Source of the DNA: Stenotrophomonas lacuserhaii
Lineage (GTDB): Bacteria; Pseudomonadota; Gammaproteobacteria; Xanthomonadales; Xanthomonadaceae
Length of the DNA stretch: 64,000 bases
Assembly: GCF_014836545.1 (NCBI RefSeq)
Contig: NZ_JACSQS010000003.1
Coordinates: forward strand, 45,018 to 109,017
Direction of reading: 5' to 3'
Shown here piece by piece: positions 7,606 through 15,543 of this stretch. Every line of letters starts with the position of its first letter. The stretch's first letter is position 1. A program made the translations under genes and the position numbers. The notes beneath the pieces were generated by a model. It ran no database searches. It saw only the letters and a list, made by a program, of their open reading frames with translations, and had not been told where the DNA came from.

Positions 7606-8817
7606 TTATTCCGATTCCCACCACATCCAGAAGCTGTGCCACAGACGCTTGAAGAAGCCGGCTTCTTCGACCGCAGCGATCGCCACCAGCGGTGCCTGTG
7701 CGACCACCTTGCCATCCAGCGTCACCTTCAGCGTGCCGATCTGCTGGCCTGCGGTGAACGGCGCCACCAGCGACTTGGGCACATCGATGCTCGGCTTCAG
7801 GTCGTTATAGCGGCCACGCGGCAGGCTGACCAGCATCGGCTGCGCTACGCCCAGCTGCACGGTGTCGGCGGTGCCCTTCCACACCTTGTGCTCGGCGACC
7901 ACCTTGCCGGGCTCGTACAGGCGATGGGTTTCAAAGAAGCGGAAGCCCCAGTTCAACAGCGCCAGGCTGTCATCGGCACGCTGCTTCTCCGATGCGCCGC
8001 CCAACACCACCGCGATCAGGCGCTGGTCACCGCGCTGCGCGGAGCTCATCAGGCAGTAGCCTGCGGCGGAGGTGTGGCCGGTCTTGATGCCGTCAACGCT
8101 GCCATCGCGCCACAACAACAGGTTGCGGTTGGGCTGCTTGATGTTGCCCACGGTGAATTCCTTCACCTTGTTGTAGGCATAGGTTTCCGGGTAATCGCGC
8201 ACGAACGCGCGGCCCAGCAGTGCCAGGTCACGCGCCGTGCTGTGGTGGCCTTCGGCGGTCAGGCCGTGGGCGTTGACGAAGTGCGAGTTGGTCATGCCGA
8301 TCTTCGCGGCGTAGCTGTTCATCAGCGAGGCGAACGCTTCTTCGCTGCCGGCCACGTGTTCGGCCAGCGCGATGGCAGCATCGTTGCCGGACTGGATCGC
8401 CATGCCCTTTTCCATGTCTTCCAGACGCGCGGTCTGGTTGACCGGGAAGCCGCTGTAGCTGCCGTCGGTACCGGCGCCGCCTTCGCGCCATGCGCGTTCG
8501 CTCATCATCACCTGGTCGTCGGGCTTGACCTTGCCGTTCTTCACTTCGGCGGCAACGACGTAGCTGGTCATCACCTTGGTGATGCTGGCCGGGGCGAGCT
8601 GGGCGTCGACGTTCTCACCGGCGAGGACCTGGCCGGACGCGTAATCCATCAGGATCCAGGCTTTGGACACGCTGGGGACCGGCGCCGGCGGCGTCGCCAC
8701 GGCGGTCGGTGCAGTGGTCGCAGCCGGAGCGGCCGGGGTCGGCAGCGGGGTCTGGGCATGGGCCAGGCCCACCAGCAGGGTGGCGGCCAGCGCAGTGGCG
8801 GCAAAACGGAATTTCAT
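7606..8817 (-). CDS. dacC: D-alanyl-D-alanine carboxypeptidase (PBP5/6 type)
   Basis: Periplasmic, membrane-anchored penicillin-binding protein that trims the terminal D-Ala from peptidoglycan pentapeptides. All three active-site motifs are present: S78-I-T-K81, S143-G-N145 and K245-T-G247. A signal peptide (cleaved near A-H-A-Q, residue 22) is followed by a Pro/Ala-rich linker to about residue 50. The C-terminal end F-F-K-R-L-W-H-S-F-W-M-W-W is the expected amphipathic helix that anchors PBP5-type enzymes. The 403-residue length is typical. The start MKFRFAATAL was chosen because it opens the signal peptide. dacA would be an equally acceptable name. Confidence 0.95.
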   Translation of the reverse strand: MKFRFAATALAATLLVGLAHAQTPLPTPAAPAATTAPTAVATPPAPVPSVSKAWILMDYASGQVLAGENVDAQLAPASITKVMTSYVVAAEVKNGKVKPDDQVMMSERAWREGGAGTDGSYSGFPVNQTARLEDMEKGMAIQSGNDAAIALAEHVAGSEEAFASLMNSYAAKIGMTNSHFVNAHGLTAEGHHSTARDLALLGRAFVRDYPETYAYNKVKEFTVGNIKQPNRNLLLWRDGSVDGIKTGHTSAAGYCLMSSAQRGDQRLIAVVLGGASEKQRADDSLALLNWGFRFFETHRLYEPGKVVAEHKVWKGTADTVQLGVAQPMLVSLPRGRYNDLKPSIDVPKSLVAPFTAGQQIGTLKVTLDGKVVAQAPLVAIAAVEEAGFFKRLWHSFWMWWESE

Positions 8818-8924
8818 GGGCGGGCAGGCTCCTGGAGCGGCCAAGGTCGGAAGGGGAAAACGACCGCCATTGTAGGCGGTCGGCAAGCGCGGCGCGGCAG
8901 GGCGTCAGGCCACGCCGGGGAATG

Positions 8925-10256
8925 TCATTCCTTGACGATCTGCGGGGCGCCGAAACCAAGACCGGCAATGCGGCCGGCAAGTTCCGTCGCATTGGCGTGG
9001 TCGTTGGCCGGCACCCGCAGGCGCCACAGGGTGCGACCGCCAGCGGCGATATCGCTGATGGTCGCACCGACGATGCCCGCAGCGGTCAACTGACCCTGCG
9101 CACGGGTGGCGTTGTCGCGGCTGGCAAAGCTGGCCACCTGCAGGAGCACGTTGCCGAGGACCTTTTCGGACAGCGTGGGCGGCTGCGCCGCGACGGCTGC
9201 GGTTGCCATGGCGGCGGGCCGGGCGGTTGCGGAGGGTTTATCGGGTCGACGGCCAGCGGCCGTCACTACCGGGGCAGCGGGTTTGCCGGTGGCAACGCGC
9301 ACGTTGTTATCGCGCATCCAGCGGTCGAAGTTGTCGGCCGAACCGGGCTTGGCGCTGTCGGCAACGCGGTAACGGTAGGCCTCCGCGCCAGTGGGGGGCT
9401 TTGCGGCGGCGGCCACCGCTCGCGGTGCCGGTTCCCGGGTGGCCGCAGCCGGTGCTTCGGCCGGCAGGCGGTTCACCAGGGCATCGATGGCCGAGGGCGC
9501 CGCCGCCGTGGCCGCCACCATGGTAGTGGCGCGGCGCTCGGCACGGGTCGGTTTGGCGTCGGCCAGCAGGTTGCCCTCGCCCGGCTGCAGCGCGCGCACT
9601 TCCACGTTGCCGGTGCCGCGCTGGGTGATGCCCAGGCGCACCGCGGCCGCGTAGCTGAGATCAATCACGCGGCCGTCGTGGAACGGGCCCCGGTCGTTGA
9701 CCCGCACGATCACCGATTCGCCGTTGTCCAGGTTGGTCACCCGGGCGAAGCTCGGCAGTGGCAGGGTCTTGTGCGCGGCGGTGAACTGGTACATGTCATA
9801 GACCTCGCGGTTGGAGGTCAGCCGCCCGTGGAACTTGGCACCGTAGTAGGAGGCCGTGCCCTTTTCGGCATAACCCCGGGTGCTGTCCATCACCTTGTAC
9901 TTCTTGCCCAGCACCTCATAGGGCGACCGGTTGCCGATGGCCGAGCGGGCCAGCTCCTGCACTTCCGGCTCCGGGATGCAGGCCACGTTGGGGATATAGG
10001 TTGGCGTGGTGTCCTTCACCCCCGGCTTGTACAGGCCGCCAGCGGTGTAGTTGCCGCGGGTGGCGAGGTCTTCCGACGCGGCCGCGTACGGCGACCCTTC
10101 CGGGCAGTGCGCGGGACGGCCGCCGCCTTTGCCCTGCACCACCGTGGTGGCCGGCTTGCCGCCCGTGCTGGCGGTTCCACCGGGTTTCTTGGGCGCGCTG
10201 CTGCATGCGGCCAGCGCAAGGATCAACGCTCCGGGGACCCACCATCTGATGTTCAT
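8925..10256 (-). CDS. rlpA: Septal-ring lipoprotein RlpA, lytic transglycosylase, with SPOR domain
   Basis: A 443-residue lipoprotein (lipobox L-A-A-C, Cys18). The double-psi beta-barrel runs from about 130 to 222 (S-Y-Y-G-A-K-F-H-G-R-L-T-S-N; R-V-N-D-R-G-P-F-H-D-G-R-V-I-D-L-S). A disordered Ala/Pro-rich linker spans about 235-360, and a SPOR domain covers 365-443, which targets denuded glycan at division sites. In Pseudomonas, RlpA cleaves glycan strands without stem peptides. Residues 330-337 (V-V-T-A-A-G-R-R) are encoded by an in-frame GTAG palindrome in the linker. The gene overlaps mltB by 4 bases (ATGA), so the two murein enzymes are coupled. Confidence 0.95.
   Translation of the reverse strand: MNIRWWVPGALILALAACSSAPKKPGGTASTGGKPATTVVQGKGGGRPAHCPEGSPYAAASEDLATRGNYTAGGLYKPGVKDTTPTYIPNVACIPEPEVQELARSAIGNRSPYEVLGKKYKVMDSTRGYAEKGTASYYGAKFHGRLTSNREVYDMYQFTAAHKTLPLPSFARVTNLDNGESVIVRVNDRGPFHDGRVIDLSYAAAVRLGITQRGTGNVEVRALQPGEGNLLADAKPTRAERRATTMVAATAAAPSAIDALVNRLPAEAPAAATREPAPRAVAAAAKPPTGAEAYRYRVADSAKPGSADNFDRWMRDNNVRVATGKPAAPVVTAAGRRPDKPSATARPAAMATAAVAAQPPTLSEKVLGNVLLQVASFASRDNATRAQGQLTAAGIVGATISDIAAGGRTLWRLRVPANDHANATELAGRIAGLGFGAPQIVKE
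9246..9269 (-). repeat. GTAG palindrome inside rlpA linker
   Basis: On the coding strand this is GTAGTGACGGCC..GGCCGTCGA, indistinguishable from intergenic copies. It is read in phase GTA-GTG-ACG and adds V-V-T-A-A-G-R-R between the barrel and the SPOR domain, where an insertion would be tolerated. Confidence 0.85.
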
Positions 10257-11401
10257 GCCGGTGGCAGCTCCTGTCCTGCGATGGCCTGCGACAGCTGGAA
10301 CACGGCCATCGCGTACATCTTGGAGATGTTGTATCGGGTGATGGCGTAATAGTTCTGGAAGCCCAGCCAGTACTGCTTGCCGGTGCTGCCTTCCAGGGTG
10401 ATCGGGGTGGCGGTGGCGCCGGGCTGCACGGCCGCGTTGGGCGTGTAGCCGCGTGCAGCCAGATCCTGCAGCGACCAGCTTGGGGTCCATTCGGTCGGAT
10501 TGAATTCTTCGCGTCCGGCCGCCAGCGTGGCGGGCACGGCAACCTGTCCGCCGCGCACCCAGCCGCCCTTCTTGACGAAGTAATTGGCGATGGACGAGAA
10601 CACGTCGTCGTAGCTGTTGAAGAGGTCACGGCGACCGTCACCGTTGCCGTCCACGGCGAAATCCAGGTAACTGGACGGCATGAACTGGCCCATGCCCATC
10701 GCCCCGGCATAGCTGCCCTTGAGCGTGGTGATGTCCAGCTTTTCGTCGCGCGCCAGCACGAAGGCCTTGGCCAGTTCGTCGCGGAAGAACAGTTCGCGGC
10801 GGACTTCGCGTTCCAGCTTGGCCGGATCGCCGCTGCGCGGGTAATAGAAGGCCAGGGTATACAGCGCATCCAGCACGCGGTGGTTGCCGGTGTTGCCGCC
10901 GTAGCTGGTTTCCACGCCGATGATGGCCACGATGACTTCGGCCGGCACGCCGGTGCGCTGTTGCACACGCATCAGCTCATCGCGGTGTTCGGCGAGGAAC
11001 TTCCTGCCGCCGTCGATGCGCGCCTGGCTGATGAAGATCGGGCGGTACTCGTTCCACGGCTTCACCCGCTCCGCTGGGCGCGACATGGCGGCGATGATCG
11101 GCTGGCGTACCTGCGCCTGGTCGAGCACGCTGGCGATATAGGCGGGATCGAGCCCGTGCGCGGCGGCGGTGTCGCGAATGAAGTTTGCGCGTGCTGTTTC
11201 AAAGGGGACCGGAGTGAGGTCCACCGGCGGTGCGCTGGACGCAGCCGATTCGGGCGCGGCTTCAGCCGGTCCCTTGTTCTGTCCGGATGCCGGCTTGTGC
11301 GGCGCCACGGTTGCCTGCGAAGGCGGTGGAGGACTCGACGGCTGGGTCGCGCAGGCGACCAGGCCGAGGGTGAGCATGCAGGCCAGAGTACGTCGGATCA
11401 T
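10253..11401 (-). CDS. mltB: Membrane-bound lytic murein transglycosylase B
   Basis: A 382-residue lipoprotein (Cys17 in L-V-A-C) that cleaves the MurNAc-GlcNAc bond with formation of 1,6-anhydro ends. The catalytic acid is Glu164 in I-I-G-V-E-T-S-Y-G-G. The later motifs Y-A-G-A-M-G-M-G-Q-F-M-P-S-S-Y and D-G-N-G-D-G-R-R-D-L are family-typical, the latter resembling the EF-hand loop of E. coli Slt35. A Ser/Pro/Ala linker occupies about 18-60. The stop codon overlaps the rlpA start, so the two are probably translated in sequence. The AT-rich stretch just upstream may hold the promoter. Confidence 0.95.
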   Translation of the reverse strand: MIRRTLACMLTLGLVACATQPSSPPPPSQATVAPHKPASGQNKGPAEAAPESAASSAPPVDLTPVPFETARANFIRDTAAAHGLDPAYIASVLDQAQVRQPIIAAMSRPAERVKPWNEYRPIFISQARIDGGRKFLAEHRDELMRVQQRTGVPAEVIVAIIGVETSYGGNTGNHRVLDALYTLAFYYPRSGDPAKLEREVRRELFFRDELAKAFVLARDEKLDITTLKGSYAGAMGMGQFMPSSYLDFAVDGNGDGRRDLFNSYDDVFSSIANYFVKKGGWVRGGQVAVPATLAAGREEFNPTEWTPSWSLQDLAARGYTPNAAVQPGATATPITLEGSTGKQYWLGFQNYYAITRYNISKMYAMAVFQLSQAIAGQELPPA

Positions 11402-11844
11402 CGCCGCAGGTTAGCAGGTCATGGATGAAATAAAACCCCTAACACCATGAATAGCAAAGGATTGGTTAATCCGCTGCCTCTTTGTAAAACCAGCGTGAAG
11501 ACCGGCAACGAACAAGCCGGTTGCGCCCCCATCCCCCGACGGGCGCAACCGGCCTGACGGACCATCCAATACTGCCCCTGCATCTCCCCAGAGCAGGCGG
11601 CAAAACGTGAGGTCGTGCTGCGGTTCGCCAGGTGGTCGGCGTAGAAGATGAACGCGCCCTGCCTGACGGGCGCCATTGTGCAGGCCGTTTGCGTCAAAAC
11701 CATTGATCCGAATCAACAGTGTTCGGAAATGTGACGCACTGCGCACTTGAAGTGTGAAATCTTCATCGCAGGGAAACGAATCGCGGAGGGGTCAACACGG
11801 GGTCAGCGTCCTTTTCCGCAGGAAACGGACTCTGACCCCTGTGG
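11402..11844. other. Gene-free stretch with two strong inverted repeats
   Basis: No convincing gene is present; short open frames on the minus strand lack homology signals and a clear ribosome site. A perfect 13-base inverted repeat (GCCGGTTGCGCCC, 11516-11528, with 11541-11553) has a 12-base loop. An imperfect repeat with arms at about 11797-11817 and 11821-11842 (GGGGTCAG..CTGACCCC) lies just beyond the rodA stop. On the minus strand before mltB, TTGCTA and TTTATT 17 bases apart could be a weak promoter. The region could also carry a small RNA. Confidence 0.5.
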
Positions 11845-12957
11845 CTACCGGTAACCGCCGTGAACGGGGTTGTGGCTGCGCACGGCCATCACCAACCCGA
11901 AGCCGGCCAGCAACGACACTGCCGAGGTGCCGCCGTAGCTGATCAGCGGCATCGGCACGCCCACCACCGGCAGCAGGCCGGAGATCATGCCGCCGTTGAC
12001 CAGCACATAGACGAAGAACGCCAGGCCGGTGGCGCCGGCGAGCAGGCGCGAGTAGGAATCGCGTGACTGGCTGGCGATCCACAGGCAGCGGCCGATCACC
12101 ACCAGATACAGGGCCAGCACCAGCGCCACGCCGATCCAGCCGAACTCTTCGCTCAGCACCGAAAATGCGAAGTCCGTCGTCTGCTCGGGGATGAAGTTCA
12201 GGTGCGACTGTGAGCCCTGCCCCCAGCCCTTGCCGTCCAGCCCACCGGATCCGATCGCGATCTTGGACTGGATGATGTTCCAGCCGGCCCCCAGCGCATC
12301 CATTTCCGGGTCCAGGAACATCATGATGCGATCCTTCTGGTACGGCATCAGCAACCAGAACCAGGCCACCGGCGCGACCGCGGCCACGCCCCCCACGCCC
12401 AGCCCCACCCACCACCATGGCAGGCCGGCCAGCAGCAGTACGAACACCCCGCTGGCGGCGATCAGCACGCCGGTACCGAAGTCCGGCTGCAGCATCACCG
12501 CGGCAGTGGGCGCGCCGATGATCAGCATGCTTACCAGCACGGTCGTGAAGCGCGGCGGCAGCGGCATGCGGTGCAGGTACCAGGCCACCATCATCGGCAG
12601 GCTGACCTTCAACAACTCGGCCGGCTGCAGGTAGAACAGCTTGAGGTCCAGCCACTGCCGCCCGTACTTGCCGGTACCGATGGCGAACACCGCCAGCAGC
12701 GGGATCATCGAGATGGCGTAGATCATCGGCGTGGCCGAGCGGATGCGCAGGATCGGCACCCGCGAAATACCCCACATCGCGGCCAGACCGACGGCGAACC
12801 GCGCACCCTGGGCAAATACCAGACCATCGCCCCCGGCGCTCTTCAGCGTGGCCAGGCCGATCAGCATCAATGCGCCGAGCGCCGCGCACAGCATCCAGTC
12901 CAGGGTGCTGAAGAAGCGCACCAGCATGTCGCCGGCCCAGCGCAGGAAGTCCTTCAT
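11845..12957 (-). CDS. rodA: Rod-shape SEDS glycosyltransferase RodA
   Basis: A 370-residue inner-membrane protein with about ten transmembrane helices that polymerises glycan strands during cell elongation, together with PBP2. Visible SEDS features are the L-Q-P-A-E-L-L-K motif (about 107-114), the segment around G-W-N-I-I-Q-S-K-I-A-I-G-S-G-G, and F-I-P-E-Q-T-T-D-F-A-F-S-V in the large periplasmic loop. The C-terminal end P-M-P-L-I-S-Y-G-G-T-S is also diagnostic. The start ATG overlaps the mrdA stop by 4 bases, indicating translational coupling. It is the last gene of the mreBCD-mrdA-rodA block. Confidence 0.97.
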   Translation of the reverse strand: MKDFLRWAGDMLVRFFSTLDWMLCAALGALMLIGLATLKSAGGDGLVFAQGARFAVGLAAMWGISRVPILRIRSATPMIYAISMIPLLAVFAIGTGKYGRQWLDLKLFYLQPAELLKVSLPMMVAWYLHRMPLPPRFTTVLVSMLIIGAPTAAVMLQPDFGTGVLIAASGVFVLLLAGLPWWWVGLGVGGVAAVAPVAWFWLLMPYQKDRIMMFLDPEMDALGAGWNIIQSKIAIGSGGLDGKGWGQGSQSHLNFIPEQTTDFAFSVLSEEFGWIGVALVLALYLVVIGRCLWIASQSRDSYSRLLAGATGLAFFVYVLVNGGMISGLLPVVGVPMPLISYGGTSAVSLLAGFGLVMAVRSHNPVHGGYR

Positions 12958-15056
12958 CGGGCGGGCTCCGGGGAGAGCGTCCGCCGATCATGGATCGGCG
13001 CTACCGGGGCGGCGGGCTCCGGGGCGGGCGCCCGCCGATCATGGATCGGCGCTACCGGGGTGGCGGGCTCCGCGACCGGCGGCCCGACCTGCACCGGCAG
13101 CTCGCCGGCTTCCATCGCCGCAGCATCGCCATTGGCGCGGGCGCTGCTGTCTTCGTTGTCGAAGGCGGTGGGACCGAAGGCCACGCTGCCGCGCTCCACG
13201 TCCAGCGGCAGCACGCCCTCGGGCATCTTGCCCAGCAGCCACGCATCGAACACCTTGCGCGCGATCGGAGCGGCCGCCGAGCCGCCGTAGCCGCCACCCT
13301 CCACCGCCACCGCGATGGCGATGACCGGGTTGTCGGCCGGCGCGAAACCGACGAACAGCGAACGATGGCGCAGGTGCAGCGGCAGGCTGCGCGGATCGAC
13401 GGCTGCAGTGCCCTTGCGACTGATCACCTGTGCGGTGCCGGTCTTGCCGGCCATGACATACGGCGCCCCGGCGGCCATGCGCGCGCCGCTGCCGCCCGGC
13501 TGCATGGTCGCCATCATGCCTTCGCGCACCGCCTGCACGTTGTTCGGGTTGGGGCTGAGGGGCTTGGTTTCACTTGCCGGCGTCATGGTCCAGTCGCTGT
13601 CGAAGCCGGCGCGCTGCTGCATCACCAGGTGCGGCGTGCGCAGCTGTCCGCTGGCGATGCCACTGACGCCGCGCACCAGTTGCAGCGGCGTCACTTTCCA
13701 GTCGCCCTGGCCGATGCTCACGTTCACCGTGTCGCCGGGGTACCAGCGCTCCTTGCGGGTCTTGGCCTTGTACGCCGGCGAAGGCAGGATGCCGCCGATC
13801 TCGCCGGTCAGGTCGATGCCGGTCGGCTTGCCGAAGCCGTAGTACTCCATGTAGTGGTCGAAGCGCTCGATCCCCAGGTCCAGCGCCAACCGGTAGTAAT
13901 ACGTATTGACCGACTGGGCGATGGATTTGCGCAGGTCGGTCCAACCATGGCCACCACGGTGCGCATCACCCCACCCACGACGGGTACCGGGCAGGTAGAA
14001 CATGCCAGTGGAAAGTACCTTGTCCTCCGGCTTGCGTACCCCGGCATCCAGCCCGGCCAGGCCGATCAGCGGCTTCAGCGTCGAACCCGGCGCCACCCCG
14101 CCCAGCACCAGCCGGTTGAACTGCGGACGCGAGGGGTTGTCGTTGAGCGCGCGGAAATCCGCGTGCGAGATGCCGTTGACGAACAGATTGGCGTCATACG
14201 AAGGCAGGCTGACCATCGCCAGCACCTCACCGGTGCGCGGGTCCATCGCCACCGCCGCGCCTTCCTGCACGCCGAAGGCGGCCACCATCGCGCGCTGCAG
14301 GTCGGCGTCGATGGACAGCCGCAGGTCGGTGCCGGACTGCGCCGCCACCCGGCCGACGGTGCGGATCGCGCGGCCCTGCACGTTGGTTTCCACCTGTTCG
14401 TAGCCGACACGGCCGCGCAGTTGTTGTTCGTAGTAGCGCTCCAGCCCGGATTTTCCGATGTGGGTCAGGGCCGCGTTGCGCTCGCCCAGCATCTCCAGGT
14501 CCTTGTCATCCACCCGGCCGACATAGCCGATGACATGCGCGAACAGATCGCCGAAGGGATAGCGCCGGGTCAGGTAGGGCTCCAGCTCGACACCGGGGAA
14601 GCGCCAGCGATCCACCGCGAAGCGTGCCATCTCCTCTTCGCTGACGCGCAGTTTCAAGGTGACCGGCAGGAAGCTGCGACGCGCCTTGCGCGATCGGTTG
14701 AACGCTTCGATCTCTTCCTCGCTGAGCGGGAAGATCTTCGCCAGCCCGGCCAGGGTGGCGTCCATGTCCTTGACCTTGTCCGGGGTGACGTCCAGGCGGA
14801 ACGCCGGCACGTTCTCGGCCAGCAGGCGGCCATTGCGGTCGTAGATCATGCCGCGCCCGGGCACCACCGGACGCGGCTTGATGCGGTTGGCCTCCGAGCG
14901 TGTGGCGTAGATCTCGTGGTCCATCACCTGCAGCTTGAAATACCAGCCGCCCAGCCCACCCAGGCACAGCAGCACGCCGAGGAACCCCAGTGCCGCGCGA
15001 CGGCGGAACTGTTCGGCCTCGGCATGTGGATTCTTGACCGCGCGGCGCGAACTCAT
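12954..15056 (-). CDS. mrdA: Penicillin-binding protein 2, elongation transpeptidase
   Basis: Cross-links peptidoglycan for side-wall growth as the partner of RodA. The 700-residue protein has one N-terminal membrane helix (about 21-40), a pedestal domain (about 55-220) and a transpeptidase domain with S325-T-L-K328, S382-V-N384 and K538-T-G540. E. coli PBP2 has 633 residues; the excess is a low-complexity tail after about 590. The last part of that tail contains two 17-residue repeats (E-P-A-x-P-V-A-P-I-H-D-R-R) built from GTAG palindromes. The start MSSRRAVKN was chosen because it follows the mreD stop by one base and precedes the membrane helix. Confidence 0.97.
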   Translation of the reverse strand: MSSRRAVKNPHAEAEQFRRRAALGFLGVLLCLGGLGGWYFKLQVMDHEIYATRSEANRIKPRPVVPGRGMIYDRNGRLLAENVPAFRLDVTPDKVKDMDATLAGLAKIFPLSEEEIEAFNRSRKARRSFLPVTLKLRVSEEEMARFAVDRWRFPGVELEPYLTRRYPFGDLFAHVIGYVGRVDDKDLEMLGERNAALTHIGKSGLERYYEQQLRGRVGYEQVETNVQGRAIRTVGRVAAQSGTDLRLSIDADLQRAMVAAFGVQEGAAVAMDPRTGEVLAMVSLPSYDANLFVNGISHADFRALNDNPSRPQFNRLVLGGVAPGSTLKPLIGLAGLDAGVRKPEDKVLSTGMFYLPGTRRGWGDAHRGGHGWTDLRKSIAQSVNTYYYRLALDLGIERFDHYMEYYGFGKPTGIDLTGEIGGILPSPAYKAKTRKERWYPGDTVNVSIGQGDWKVTPLQLVRGVSGIASGQLRTPHLVMQQRAGFDSDWTMTPASETKPLSPNPNNVQAVREGMMATMQPGGSGARMAAGAPYVMAGKTGTAQVISRKGTAAVDPRSLPLHLRHRSLFVGFAPADNPVIAIAVAVEGGGYGGSAAAPIARKVFDAWLLGKMPEGVLPLDVERGSVAFGPTAFDNEDSSARANGDAAAMEAGELPVQVGPPVAEPATPVAPIHDRRAPAPEPAAPVAPIHDRRTLSPEPAR
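12961..13070 (-). repeat. 51-bp tandem duplication carrying GTAG palindromes, in mrdA 3' end
   Basis: Two full 51-base units (12961-13011, 13012-13062) and the start of a third. Each unit contains a palindrome GTAGCGCCGATC..GATCGGCG (12982-13004 and 13033-13055 on the minus strand). As 51 is a multiple of three, each unit adds exactly 17 codons and keeps the frame. Confidence 0.9.
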
Positions 15057-15057
15057 G

Positions 15058-15543
15058 TCAGCGTCCGCGCCGTCCGAAGCGCACTGCATCCAGCAGCACG
15101 AACACCAGCGGCCATAGCGCCATGCCCAGCAGCGGTGCCCACCAGTAGGCCCACGGCAGGGTGGGCTCGCCCACCACCACGTGCACCACGGCACTCACGA
15201 TGCGGTCGTTGAACAGCAGGCCGCCGATGGCGAGGATCTGCTGGGACATCGGGAAGAAGCGGATGCGGGCGCGGAAACGCTGCAGGATGAAGGCCATGAT
15301 CACCAGCCGCAGCGCCTGTTCGCCGAGCACGCCGCCGTACAGGAAATCGGCGATCACGCCGGTGGCGAACGCTACGCCCAGGCCTACCCGGTCGGGGGCT
15401 TCGATCACCCAGTAGGCCAGCACCAACGCCAGCCAGTACGGACGCAGCGGCTGCAGCAGCGCCGGCAGCGGCAACAGCCCCAGCAGCAGCGCCACCACCA
15501 GGCTGAGCGGCAGCACCCAGCGGTTGTCGCGCAGGCGGCTCAC
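15058..15543 (-). CDS. mreD: Rod-shape-determining membrane protein MreD
   Basis: A 161-residue integral inner-membrane protein of the elongasome with about five hydrophobic helices and the family pattern around W-V-I-E-A-P-D-R-V-G-L-G-V-A-F. It connects MreC to the rest of the complex. Its start is GTG, overlapping the mreC stop (GTGA), and mrdA begins one base after its stop, so translation of all three genes is likely coupled. Length matches E. coli MreD (162). Confidence 0.93.
   Translation of the reverse strand: MSRLRDNRWVLPLSLVVALLLGLLPLPALLQPLRPYWLALVLAYWVIEAPDRVGLGVAFATGVIADFLYGGVLGEQALRLVIMAFILQRFRARIRFFPMSQQILAIGGLLFNDRIVSAVVHVVVGEPTLPWAYWWAPLLGMALWPLVFVLLDAVRFGRRGR

Noticed and set aside
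11411..11746. A 111-codon minus-strand frame in the rodA-mltB gap
   Set aside because: It has no ribosome site, no recognisable motif and it crosses a strong hairpin; I treat the region as gene-free.
12990..15212. A 740-codon plus-strand frame opposite mrdA
   Set aside because: The PBP2 motifs on the minus strand are unambiguous, and the plus-strand product is low-complexity His/Arg/Gln-rich, as expected of an antisense frame.
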